Virus record (IMG/VR): IMGVR_UViG_3300046170_000353
Coordinates: 1-59,052 of that record
DNA: 59,052 nucleotides
Reading direction: 5' to 3' (one strand)
DNA from: a virus
Shown: positions 16,026 to 23,440 of the stretch, piece after piece
Layout of the letters: each line of letters opens with the position of its first letter
Position numbering within the stretch: position 1 is the first letter of the stretch
Program-made: the position numbers and the translations under genes
Notes under the pieces: generated by a model
The model's database searches: none
Told to the model about the DNA's origin: nothing
Seen by the model: only the letters and a program-made list of their open reading frames with translations

Positions 16026-16729
16026 TTATTACCTATAGATATTTCTTTTAAAACACCTGCGTCATTACTGATTGGTGGTTTTGTTGATATTTCGTGTGTA
16101 TGTTGTTCTACAACACCTGGTGGATTTACCAATACTACATCAGCACATACAGCATGATATGGTGACTTTGGATGAAACATAACTCCAGCTTTCATTTGTT
16201 CTCCGCAGTTCTTAAGTCTTGCTAATTCAAAATCTAATCTTTTATTCGCAGTTAATTGTGCTTGCAAAGCAATTTGTGTTGCTGCTGCCTCCATACACTT
16301 CTCTCTTGCTTCTTTATCTAATGGTCTTGACCAAGTTGCTGATAGACCACCTGATATATTATAAACTTCTTGTTGTCCTGTTCTTGTTGGAACATAATAT
16401 AAAATTTGACCTGGATTGTCTAATACTCCATCATCATTTAAATCTGACATATCATATACTGGATCTTGATATGTGTGCTCAAATGGACGCTTAAAATTTC
16501 CTGTTCCTGTTAAGTATGGTGTAAGGTTCATGGTAGCACCTTGACACTGTATACCATTACCATATGTGTTAGTTATATACGGTCCTTGTAAAACTTGTAT
16601 AGCTTGATTGGTAACTGAGCCAGAACTATTTGCGATTGGATTTGCTGTGGCACTTATACCCCCCACTTCTGCATATGCAGGGACTGAAACCGCAGTTGTA
16701 GCAAGTAATAAACATAATTTCCTCGTTAT
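16022..16729 (-). CDS. Secreted protein with Sec signal peptide; start codon reads ATA
   Basis: About 235 residues. The N-terminus (TRKLCLLLATTAVSVPAYA then EVGG) is a clear signal peptide. The mature part has several cysteines and a PTRTGQQEVYN segment, with no known family. The frame is open far upstream, but that part overlaps the next gene and looks like shadow sequence. The sensible start at the overlap reads ATA with the upstream TAA (ATAA) where this phage otherwise uses ATGA, so a G-to-A change or error is likely. Last gene of a three-gene minus-strand group. Confidence 0.65.
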   Translation of the reverse strand: MTRKLCLLLATTAVSVPAYAEVGGISATANPIANSSGSVTNQAIQVLQGPYITNTYGNGIQCQGATMNLTPYLTGTGNFKRPFEHTYQDPVYDMSDLNDDGVLDNPGQILYYVPTRTGQQEVYNISGGLSATWSRPLDKEAREKCMEAAATQIALQAQLTANKRLDFELARLKNCGEQMKAGVMFHPKSPYHAVCADVVLVNPPGVVEQHTHEISTKPPISNDAGVLKEISIGNN

Positions 16730-17169
16730 TGTGTGAAGGTTGAAGTTGTGTCTGTGACTGAATTTATTGTTGTTGTTCTTTGTATTATTGTGTGATTTGA
16801 CAAGCCTGGGCCATGATATGTTTCCGTGAATTGGAAACTTCCTACCCCGTTGTTTGTTTGTGTAAATTGAGGTCTGTTTTCTAAATTCAAACCGTTCCAT
16901 TGCGAAGTCACTCCATCTAATGTTACATTCGTGCTTGTTACTGAACCAGCACCTGTAGGTGATAATGAACCATCTGCAGTTACGTTTGTTCCCGTTACTG
17001 AATACTGCCAACCAGTATTGTAGTCCATACTATTGATCGTCTCAGTCACCGTTGTGCTTGTCGTAGTGTTCGAGGTCATCGAGCCCTGCGTAAAATTAGG
17101 GACCACGGGCACAGCGTATACCGAAGGTATTGTGCTAAAAAGAAGTAATAGTAAACTATATCTTTTCAT
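16726..17169 (-). CDS. Secreted Thr/Ser/Asn-rich protein (147 aa)
   Basis: Signal peptide MKRYSLLLLLFSTIPSVYA followed by a low-complexity body rich in Thr, Ser, Asn and Gly (TSNTTTSTTVTETINSMD; a GSVTSTNVTLDG-type motif occurs twice). The composition fits a beta-rich surface or adhesin-like protein. Middle of the minus-strand secreted trio; its stop overlaps the ATA start of the next gene. Not recognised. Confidence 0.7.
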   Translation of the reverse strand: MKRYSLLLLLFSTIPSVYAVPVVPNFTQGSMTSNTTTSTTVTETINSMDYNTGWQYSVTGTNVTADGSLSPTGAGSVTSTNVTLDGVTSQWNGLNLENRPQFTQTNNGVGSFQFTETYHGPGLSNHTIIQRTTTINSVTDTTSTFTQ

Positions 17170-17184
17170 TATAGCACAAAAATG

Positions 17185-17736
17185 TTAATTGAACACGGTA
17201 ACTTCAGATATGAACTGACCAGTTACTGTTGTTCCAGAAGTTTGACTTCCAGCAAGAGTTACTGTGTGACCACTGGTAACTGTACCTGGTACTGCATTAG
17301 CAGATGTTGCACCTGCTGTTACTGTCGTGTTAGTTCCTGTTGAATCTGTTGCATCTCCTTGAGTGTAAGAATTTGCAAAACTAAAAGTACCAGTGGACTC
17401 ATAGACTGGATTTTGAGTTGTTCCTGTATTAACTACACCTTGAGCTGCACTGATATCGGTCATAGTTGTTGCACCAGTTGAAGTGTAACTAATCCTTGCA
17501 AGTCCACCTGTTACGGTAGTGTTTGTTGGAGTTCCACTACAATCAGCAGAACAATATGTGTATGATGTACTCACATTGTTTCCAGAAACTGAATATGAAT
17601 TACCAGTTCTCTGGGACTGTGTTATAGTTGGTGTCTGAACTTGTTGAAGACTAGTTTGATGTCGAGTTGTCATTCCACCAGCATTAACTGCAGTGCCAAA
17701 TCCAAACAATAATAATATAGGTAATAGTTTTTTCAT
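17185..17736 (-). CDS. Secreted Thr/Ser/Gly-rich protein (183 aa)
   Basis: Signal peptide MKKLLPILLLFGFGTAVNA then a body of TVTGG, TTVTAGAT and GTVTSGHTVTL-type strands, likely beta-rich; one cysteine pair (YCSADC). First gene of the minus-strand trio, divergent from talC across 102 bases. Its similarity in composition to the 147-residue neighbour suggests a shared origin or joint assembly. Export to the periplasm or surface is predicted; the role is unknown. Confidence 0.7.
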   Translation of the reverse strand: MKKLLPILLLFGFGTAVNAGGMTTRHQTSLQQVQTPTITQSQRTGNSYSVSGNNVSTSYTYCSADCSGTPTNTTVTGGLARISYTSTGATTMTDISAAQGVVNTGTTQNPVYESTGTFSFANSYTQGDATDSTGTNTTVTAGATSANAVPGTVTSGHTVTLAGSQTSGTTVTGQFISEVTVFN

Positions 17737-17788
17737 TGGTAATTCTACCTATTTGATGTAGCTTTATTTAGCAAACTAAAACTTATGG

Positions 17789-17816
17789 TTTGCAAACTAA
17801 AAATATGTGTTATACT
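17789..17816 (+). promoter_or_regulatory. Sigma70-type promoter of talC
   Basis: TTTGCA at 17789-17794, 16-base spacer, TATACT at 17811-17816 (TATAAT-like), 22 bases before the talC ATG. It lies in the divergent gap between talC and the minus-strand secreted genes. Confidence 0.5.
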
Positions 17817-17838
17817 GTATGTACAGTTATGAGACACT

Positions 17839-18486
17839 ATGAAGTTATTTTTGGATACCGCTGATACAGAATTGATAGAAAAACACTTTCAGACTGATTT
17901 GATCGATGGTATCACAACAAATCCAACTCTGATTATGAAGAGTGGTCGAGACCCAGAAGAAGTATACCAACAATTGATTGATATGGGTATTGATGATATC
18001 AGTATGGAGGTCGTTGGTGACTTTGATGCAATGTATCTTGAAGGTACTCGTCTTTCTCGTAAGTTTGGAAAGAACGCAACTATCAAAGTTCCTTGTACTC
18101 CTGACGGATTAAAAGTATGTAAGAGGTTATCAAGAGATTTAGTGAATGTTAATGTGACTCTTATATTTTCAGCAGCACAAGCAATACTTGCTGCAAAGGC
18201 AGGTGCAAAGTATGTCTCACCATTTGTAGGTAGAGTTGACGATAATTCATTTAGTGGTATTGAGTTGATTGATAAGATTAGTGATGTATATACAATACAG
18301 GGTATAAGAAAGACAGAGATACTTGCAGCATCTGTTCGTGATGTAAAAACAGTATCAGATTCATTTGGTGCAGGTGCTCATGTAGTCACAATGCCACCAT
18401 CTGTCTTTGAGAAAATGTACAATCACGTTCTTACAGACAAGGGTTTGTACCTCTTCGATATGGATTGGGCAAAGGTCAAAAGGTAA
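17839..18486 (+). CDS. talC: Transaldolase (TalC/fructose-6-phosphate aldolase family)
   Basis: 215 residues, the short TalC form. Transaldolase moves a dihydroxyacetone unit between sugar phosphates, linking glycolysis and the pentose phosphate pathway. Visible: MKLFLDTAD start, DGITTNPTL, Schiff-base lysine K83 in TIKVPCTPDGL, NVTLIFSAAQAILAAKAGA and YVSPFVGRVDD. In cyanophages it is thought to steer host carbon to NADPH and ribose for nucleotides, matching nrdAB and pyrE here. Promoter seen just upstream. Intact. Confidence 0.95.
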   Translation: MKLFLDTADTELIEKHFQTDLIDGITTNPTLIMKSGRDPEEVYQQLIDMGIDDISMEVVGDFDAMYLEGTRLSRKFGKNATIKVPCTPDGLKVCKRLSRDLVNVNVTLIFSAAQAILAAKAGAKYVSPFVGRVDDNSFSGIELIDKISDVYTIQGIRKTEILAASVRDVKTVSDSFGAGAHVVTMPPSVFEKMYNHVLTDKGLYLFDMDWAKVKR

Positions 18487-18500
18487 AGAAATCAACACAC

Positions 18501-18529
18501 TTGACACAATTTGAACCTTGTGTTACAAT
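18501..18529 (+). promoter_or_regulatory. Sigma70-type promoter of the barrel-protein gene (TTGACA-17-TACAAT)
   Basis: Perfect -35 TTGACA at 18501-18506, 17-base spacer and TACAAT at 18524-18529, starting 14 bases after talC. It begins a ~120-base leader containing the element shared with psbA. Confidence 0.7.
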
Positions 18530-18548
18530 AAATACCATTACATAGAAC

Positions 18549-18574
18549 AAAGGACTCGAAAGATCGTAACCCTG
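18549..18574 (+). promoter_or_regulatory. Leader element, copy 1 (shared with psbA leader)
   Basis: AAAGGACTCGAAA, two bases, then TCGTAACCCTG. The same two blocks occur 40232-40258 upstream of psbA with three bases between. The copy lies about 20 bases after the -10 box, so it is transcribed. Its conserved CCTG also forms the 5' arm of the stem described at 18571. Confidence 0.65.
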
Positions 18575-18623
18575 CGTAGAATGTAAAATTCTAGTCGAAA
18601 GAATTTCCATCCGCAGGTTTTTT
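18571..18623 (+). terminator. Possible attenuator in the barrel-protein leader
   Basis: CCTGCG at 18571-18576 can pair with CGCAGG at 18612-18617, followed directly by six T. A second hairpin (TAGAAT, loop, ATTCTA, 18577-18593) stacks inside. This has the form of an intrinsic terminator before the gene. Whether it terminates in the cell is not shown. Confidence 0.4.
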
Positions 18624-18651
18624 AATGCCTAGCGAGATACTATAAACAAAA

Positions 18652-19011
18652 ATGATTAAATCAACAATCGCTGCAGTAGCAGCAACCCCTTTCCTTTTCG
18701 CAGGTGCAGCCTTTGCTGGTCCATACGTCAATTTGGAAGCAAGTGGTTCATATCCTGATGGAGCATATACATCTGGTGGACTTGAAGCAGTAGTTGGATA
18801 TGAGGGAGCAACAGAGTCAGGAATCGGTTGGTACGTTTCTGGTGGTCCTACAGTAACTCATACAGAAACTTCTGATGAGTTCGGTGATGTAGAATTCATT
18901 GGATACCTTGGTGGTTCTTATGATAAGTTCTACGGAGAAATCTCTGGTGTAACAACTCCTAGTGACGATGTTGACTTCTCTGCTAAAGCAGGAGTTAAGT
19001 TCGTTTTCTAA
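18652..19011 (+). CDS. Small outer-membrane beta-barrel-like protein (119 aa)
   Basis: Signal peptide MIKSTIAAVAATPFLFAGAA ending AFA|GP. The mature ~97 residues alternate polar and hydrophobic residues in short strands (YVNLEASGSY, GGLEAVVGYEG, GWYVSGGPTVTHT, FIGYLGGSYDKFYGEISGV) and end FSAKAGVKFVF, with the terminal Phe typical of outer-membrane proteins. It could insert in the host outer membrane during infection. It stands alone with a strong promoter, structured leader and strong terminator. I recall no characterised homologue; barrel fold is inference. Confidence 0.65.
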   Translation: MIKSTIAAVAATPFLFAGAAFAGPYVNLEASGSYPDGAYTSGGLEAVVGYEGATESGIGWYVSGGPTVTHTETSDEFGDVEFIGYLGGSYDKFYGEISGVTTPSDDVDFSAKAGVKFVF

Positions 19012-19032
19012 ATTAAAGTAACGACTTTACAA

Positions 19033-19061
19033 AGACCTCTACATAGTAGGGGTCTTTTTTT
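19033..19061 (+). terminator. Strong intrinsic terminator after the barrel-protein gene
   Basis: AGACCTCTAC, loop ATA, GTAGGGGTCT, followed by a T-run to 19061: a ten-pair stem (one G-U pair) 21 bases after the stop codon. It isolates the barrel gene as a single transcript. Confidence 0.85.
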
Positions 19062-19066
19062 ATATA

Positions 19067-19210
19067 ATGAATTTACTCAAGCATCCGTTGTTTCAGATCA
19101 ATATGATATTGGTTTGTGCTCTTGTGTTTATAGAGTTGCTACACGTTAATTATCACAGAACAGCACCACCTTGTCCTGTACAGCAAATAGAAATGGAAGA
19201 TGATTGGTGA
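19067..19210 (+). CDS. Micro single-span membrane protein (47 aa)
   Basis: MNLLKHPLFQINMILVCALV continues FIELLHVNYH, one membrane helix, then a polar acidic tail with PPCPVQQ. ATG 19067 comes just after the terminator. Too short to be sure, but composition and frame length are consistent with the many other micro membrane genes here. Confidence 0.4.
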   Translation: MNLLKHPLFQINMILVCALVFIELLHVNYHRTAPPCPVQQIEMEDDW

Positions 19211-19240
19211 TATATAGTTATGATATCGTAACATTTTGTG

Positions 19241-19396
19241 ATGACTAGTAAAGCAAAGATAATTTTAAAGGTAGTGGTTCCAGTTGCCATTTTGGTTCAA
19301 CTGACCTCTATCATTTTTTTATTAAGTAAAGAGAAAGCATTCTCCTGTAAGGCGATAAAAACTTATATGGTGTGTAGGCAAATAGATTTAAAATAA
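19241..19396 (+). CDS. Micro single-span membrane protein (51 aa)
   Basis: MTSKAKIILKVVVPVAILVQ continues LTSIIFLLSKEK: basic start, one membrane helix, short basic tail with two cysteines. Lies between two other small genes with 30- and 16-base gaps. Not recognised. Confidence 0.4.
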   Translation: MTSKAKIILKVVVPVAILVQLTSIIFLLSKEKAFSCKAIKTYMVCRQIDLK

Positions 19397-19412
19397 TATA
19401 TAATAAAAACAA

Positions 19413-19697
19413 GTGAATGAAGCAAAGGTTAGAATGTTAAAGATGGAACCAATAAGAGTAAGGTGCAGACCTTGTGGAAAAGAGATAAAGGCTGCTGCAG
19501 GAAAATCAGTTTGTTGTGGTTGTGAAAATATGACAACCATCAAAGGAGATGTGATATCTGCTGTTGATTTAGGGCAAGTTATTATGTTAAATACCTATTC
19601 TGTGAATGAAAGAAGTGGGTTATCTACAGAGCAAATTGAGTGGCAAGAGGAGCGTAGTAAACGTAAAATACGCAAGTTAGACTTTGAAGTCCGCTAA
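19413..19697 (+). CDS. Small zinc-ribbon-like protein (94 aa)
   Basis: CRPCGKE and CCGCEN (residues ~18-40) provide two CxxC-type knuckles, suggesting a zinc ribbon; the C-terminal half is charged and helical (QIEWQEERSKRKIRKLDFE). Zinc ribbons of this size often bind nucleic acid or protein, but no specific family is recognised. Start is GTG 19413; in-frame ATG at 19434 and 19443 are alternatives that keep both CxxC. Confidence 0.6.
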   Translation: MNEAKVRMLKMEPIRVRCRPCGKEIKAAAGKSVCCGCENMTTIKGDVISAVDLGQVIMLNTYSVNERSGLSTEQIEWQEERSKRKIRKLDFEVR

Positions 19698-19773
19698 ATA
19701 ATTACACTTAGACCAGAACTCACCACTCTTTTCTATACGTGAGGAGGTCATAAGGGAAGCATTTTAGAGACGA

Positions 19774-19926
19774 ATGGATATCAAAAAGGAACTCGATGAA
19801 GTTCAAAAAAAGATAGACGAAATTAAGAAAAGTCAGGAAACCCTCAAGAAAATTGCTGACTTACAGGAGAAACAAGACAAAAAAATGGCGAAACGACCAT
19901 ATAGTGGTGGTTACGAGATGATATGA
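19774..19926 (+). CDS. Small coiled-coil protein (50 aa)
   Basis: MDIKKELDEVQKKIDEIKKS and the next ~20 residues are an uninterrupted heptad-like charged helix, then a short KRPYSGGYEMI tail. Probably a small multimerising protein. ATG 19774; no overlap with neighbours. Confidence 0.5.
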   Translation: MDIKKELDEVQKKIDEIKKSQETLKKIADLQEKQDKKMAKRPYSGGYEMI

Positions 19927-19954
19927 TATAATACATAATAAAAAGCAATCCGAT

Positions 19955-20341
19955 ATGTTCAAAGCACTAATCACAGAGTTTCCTTTGTCCGACGTTCCTG
20001 TAGAGAGAACAGTCACGGAGGAGAAGATAAGAAAGTACACCTACACCAAAGATGAGGTAGATGATCTAATTTCTGATGCTGTTAAAGAAGCAGTAGATGA
20101 AGCACGGAAGATTGATGAAGAGTCAATGGCAAAGCATAATCGTGATGCTACAGTTCTCAGTATGATTCTAGGATTCACTGCTCTTGCTTTGTTTGTAGAT
20201 GGTTTGTTAAGAGTGTTAGGAATCGTTCCACCATTTATGGATTTAGATGTTAATATCTTAGAGAGGATTGCAGATAAGGTAGAGACTGATGTTATAGATA
20301 GAATACGACAAGTTCCTATTCAAAAAATATTTCATCGATGA
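19955..20341 (+). CDS. Membrane protein with charged N-terminal helix (128 aa)
   Basis: Residues 1-70 charged and helical (YTKDEVDDLISDAVKEAVDE), then one membrane segment (SMILGFTALALFVDGLLRVLG) and an amphipathic end. Function unknown. Its TGA overlaps the next ATG as ATGA (20338), so both are likely made together. Confidence 0.65.
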   Translation: MFKALITEFPLSDVPVERTVTEEKIRKYTYTKDEVDDLISDAVKEAVDEARKIDEESMAKHNRDATVLSMILGFTALALFVDGLLRVLGIVPPFMDLDVNILERIADKVETDVIDRIRQVPIQKIFHR

Positions 20342-20625
20342 ATGATACTCTAATTTTTATCTATCTTGTGTTTTTTGTAGCACTATTTGCTGCTACCTTT
20401 GCGTTTATGTTTAAGATGATGACAAGTACATTATCAGAGATGGATAAGAAACCTGTCAAATCATATGGCGATGCAATGAAACCATATAAGATGCCAGCAC
20501 CACATCCAGAGATGGAAGGTGTAAAGACAGGAGAGGAGTTATTAGTATTTACACCAGAAGAATTTGATGAAGATGAAGATGATGATGACGGAGATATCCC
20601 TGCATATAGAGGAGAAAATATATAA
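20338..20625 (+). CDS. Single-span membrane protein with acidic tail (95 aa)
   Basis: Membrane helix at the N-terminus (LIFIYLVFFVALFAATFAFM), a linker with MKPYKMPAPHPEMEG, and a strongly acidic tail (EEFDEDEDDDDGD). From memory, similar proteins occur in cyanomyoviruses without assigned roles. Coupled to the preceding membrane protein. Confidence 0.65.
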   Translation: MNDTLIFIYLVFFVALFAATFAFMFKMMTSTLSEMDKKPVKSYGDAMKPYKMPAPHPEMEGVKTGEELLVFTPEEFDEDEDDDDGDIPAYRGENI

Positions 20626-20633
20626 CTTTTTGC

Positions 20634-20661
20634 TTGACTAGACAGTATTATGGTGTATAAT
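20634..20661 (+). promoter_or_regulatory. Sigma70-type promoter (TTGACT-16-TATAAT)
   Basis: TTGACT at 20634-20639, 16-base spacer, perfect TATAAT at 20656-20661, 24 bases before ATG 20686. It would start the unit of two small genes and the cupin leading into the glycan operon. Confidence 0.7.
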
Positions 20662-20685
20662 AGTAGTATATTATTATGAAACATC

Positions 20686-20907
20686 ATGAATGTTATTCTT
20701 GAAAGGTATCCCTACCGCTTTGTTACCAAAGGGACATTAGAAAACGGTCAACCAGATTACCGTATTCAAAAGTACAATACATATACTGAGAGGTATACTG
20801 ATATGTACCTTTGTGATAACTCAATTCAATTCGATATGTGTATCGAAGACCTTGAGTATACAAAATGGTTAGACCCAGAAGGAGTACCCTGTTACGTAAA
20901 AGAATGA
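20686..20907 (+). CDS. Hypothetical protein (73 aa)
   Basis: Soluble, Tyr-rich protein (MNVILERYPYRFVTKGTLEN, KYNTYTERYTDMYL), acidic second half. No family recognised. First gene behind the TATAAT promoter; its stop overlaps the next start as ATGA. Confidence 0.6.
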   Translation: MNVILERYPYRFVTKGTLENGQPDYRIQKYNTYTERYTDMYLCDNSIQFDMCIEDLEYTKWLDPEGVPCYVKE

Positions 20908-21107
20908 GAGAACAACTAATCAAAGCACTTTTAGCCCACGCTCAAGGTGACATACAAAAACACGTTGCAAACGTAGAAGTGTATCTAACTAATCCTGCAG
21001 GGATTGGTGAGCACTCAAATATAGTTGAAGCAATCGAACAAGAACTTGATATGATTGCAAAGTATCAAGATCAAATTGATATGATAAACAAGTACTTTAA
21101 AAAATGA
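20904..21107 (+). CDS. Small helical hypothetical protein (67 aa)
   Basis: Begins [20 protein letters not shown] and is helical throughout ([20 protein letters not shown]). I recall close relatives in many cyanomyoviruses without known role. Start at ATG 20904 because of the ATGA overlap; the frame is open upstream to 20865. Ends in an ATGA overlap with the cupin gene. Confidence 0.65.
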   Translation: MREQLIKALLAHAQGDIQKHVANVEVYLTNPAGIGEHSNIVEAIEQELDMIAKYQDQIDMINKYFKK

Positions 21108-21442
21108 AGGAAGAACGACCTTGGGGTTGGTATGAAGTAATTGATCAAGGTGATAGATTTAAAGTCAAAAACATTGAAGTTAAACCAGGTCATAGATTAT
21201 CTCTTCAGAAGCATCACCATCGAACAGAGCATTGGATTGTTGTCAGTGGAACAGCAGAAGTTCAATTAAATGATGCAAGACAGTTGATTGGTGAGAACCA
21301 AAGCACATACATTCCTCTGGGATGTAAGCATCGTTTGTCAAATCCTGGCAAGATACCACTTAAAATCATTGAGGTTCAAAGTGGTCCTTATCTTGAAGAG
21401 GATGACATTGAAAGGTTTGAAGATGACCACGGGAGAGATTGA
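21104..21442 (+). CDS. Cupin, mannose-6-phosphate isomerase type II domain
   Basis: 112 residues matching the isolated C-terminal cupin domain of mannose-1-phosphate guanylyltransferase/phosphomannose isomerase: [10 protein letters not shown] start, [20 protein letters not shown] metal-binding segment, [12 protein letters not shown], and [16 protein letters not shown]. The family converts fructose-6-phosphate and mannose-6-phosphate, feeding GDP-mannose. It immediately precedes gmd, fcl and GDP-mannose epimerase, all of which use GDP-mannose. The guanylyltransferase domain is absent, so activation would rely on host enzymes. Confidence 0.85.
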   Translation: MKEERPWGWYEVIDQGDRFKVKNIEVKPGHRLSLQKHHHRTEHWIVVSGTAEVQLNDARQLIGENQSTYIPLGCKHRLSNPGKIPLKIIEVQSGPYLEEDDIERFEDDHGRD

Positions 21443-21467
21443 CAAATATTAGTTTTTTCTTTATTAT
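21439..21467 (+). promoter_or_regulatory. Sigma70-type promoter of the glycan operon, leaderless geometry
   Basis: TTGACA at 21439-21444 (overlapping the cupin stop codon), 17-base spacer and TATTAT at 21462-21467. The gmd ATG at 21474 is 7 bases after the -10 box, at the expected start of transcription. Confidence 0.65.
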
Positions 21468-21473
21468 GTGACT

Positions 21474-22485
21474 ATGAAATACGCTCGAACAGCATTAATA
21501 ACAGGCATAACTGGGCAGGATGGTTCTTATCTTGCCGAGTTTTTATTGTCTAAAGGATATGATGTACATGGTATTGTAAGAAGAAGCTCTCTTATTAATA
21601 CGCATCGTATCGACCCTTTCTACGAAAAGATTAAACTTCATTATGGTGATATGACCGATTCTGGGAGTATCATTCATATTATACAGAAAGTTAAACCACA
21701 CGAAATTTATAATCTTGCAGCACAAAGTCACGTCAAAGTTTCTTTTGAGTTGCCAGAATATACTGGAATGGTTGATGCGATGGGAACACTTCGTATTCTT
21801 GAAGCAGTCAGAATACTTGGAATGCAAAACGATGTACGCATCTATCAGGCATCTACATCAGAACTCTATGGATTAGCACAAGAACATCCACAGAAAGAGA
21901 CAACACCATTTCACCCTCGTTCACCCTATGGAGTTGCGAAACTTTATGGTTATTGGATAATCAAGAACTATCGTGAGGCATATAATATGCATTGCAGTTC
22001 TGGTATTCTATTCAATCACGAGTCTCCTAGAAGAGGCGAGACATTTGTTACTCGTAAGATTACACAGGGTCTTTCAAGAATATCTGTTGGTCTTCAAAAT
22101 ATTTTGTATCTTGGTAATCTTGATGCAAAGAGAGATTGGGGTCACGCAAAGGACTATGTTGAAGCAATGTGGTTGATGATGCAAGAGGAAAAACCAGATG
22201 ATTATGTGATTGCTACAGGTGAACAACACTCTGTTCGTGAATTTGTGGAGGTAGGCTGCACCTATATTTGGATTGAATATTGAATGGATGGGTTCTGGTT
22301 TAGATGAGATTGGTATTGATAAGACTACAAAGAGAACGATTGTTGCAGTAAATGAGAAATACTTCCGACCATCAGAGGTTGAAAGTTTACTTGGTGATGC
22401 AACAAAGGCAAAAGAAAAATTAGGTTGGGAACCTAAAACAACATTTAAACAATTAGTTGAGGATATGTGTATCTATGGGCAGTGA
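21474..22485 (+). CDS. gmd: GDP-mannose 4,6-dehydratase, frameshifted near 22254
   Basis: Converts GDP-mannose to GDP-4-keto-6-deoxymannose, the first step to GDP-fucose. NADP-binding [28 protein letters not shown], catalytic STSELYG and [10 protein letters not shown] (YxxxK), [17 protein letters not shown] are all typical. The open frame ends at 22283 with a nonsense tail, and the C-terminal part ([14 protein letters not shown] ... [15 protein letters not shown]) continues in the next frame to 22485. Removing one G at 22254-22255 gives [14 protein letters not shown], about 336 residues, near the family length. In-frame GTG at 21468 is an alternative start but lies at the promoter. Confidence 0.93.
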
Positions 22486-23423
22486 TTCAAAAATATTTGT
22501 TGCAGGACATAACGGACTTGTCGGTTCTGCAATCGTTCGTCATTTAGAATCTCAAGGTTTTACAAACATCATAACTGTGAGTCGTTTTCAATGTGATTTG
22601 ACTGACCAGAAAGATGTTAAGATGTTCTTTATGATGGAACAACCAGAGTATGTCTTTCTTGCAGCAGCAAAGGTAGGTGGTATTGGTGGGAATGCTGATT
22701 ATCCTGCTGATTTCATATATGAGAATCTGATGATTCAATCAAATGTTATCAGTTGTGCAGCAATGGTTGGTGTTCGTAAGTTATTATTTTTAGGTTCTTC
22801 TTGCATTTATCCAAAGTTAGCAAAGCAACCAATCACAGAAGACCAATTACTATCAGGTTATCTAGAACCAAGCAATGATGCATATGCAATAGCTAAAATT
22901 GCAGGTATCAAAATGTGTCAGGCATATCGTAAACAATATGGATTGAATGCGATTCGCAGTAATGCCGACTAATTTATACGGACCGAATGATAATTTTGAT
23001 CATAATTATGGACACGTTCTACCATCATTACTTTCAAAGTTTCACGGTTCATTAGAAAAGAGTAAGCATTGGGTTGTAAAACTATGGGGTGATGGTTCTG
23101 CAAAAAGAGAGTTTCTACACGTTGATGATTTAGCAGCAGCATTATTAGTTTGTATGGAAAGATATGATAGTGAAGAGATAATTAATATTGGAACAGGAGA
23201 AGATGTAACAATCAAAGAACTTGCAGAGATGATAGTCGAAGTTACTGGATATAAGAATGATTATGAATGGGATACATCAAAACCAAATGGAACACCAAGA
23301 AAGGTTTTGAATGTAGATAAAATGAAATCTTTAGGATGGGAACCGAAGATTGGTTTGCGAGAAGGACTTGAATCTACCTATGAGTGGATGAAAAATAACG
23401 AGTCTAATTTACGTTCTATATAA
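22475..23423 (+). CDS. fcl: GDP-L-fucose synthase, frameshifted near 22955
   Basis: Two-step epimerase/reductase that makes GDP-L-fucose from the Gmd product. Motifs: [14 protein letters not shown] nucleotide-binding loop, [17 protein letters not shown] catalytic loop, YAIAKIAG (YxxxK), [28 protein letters not shown]. The frame breaks at 22972; the rest continues one frame over to 23423. Dropping the C at 22955 restores [12 protein letters not shown] and gives about 315 residues. ATG 22475 overlaps the end of gmd by 11 bases. Confidence 0.93.
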
Positions 23424-23440
23424 AAGGAGTGAAATAGATT

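Noticed and set aside
16730-17011. Long 329-residue minus-strand protein reaching to 17011
   Set aside because: The N-terminal ~95 residues are an open frame shadowing another secreted protein; a perfect signal peptide begins at about 16729.
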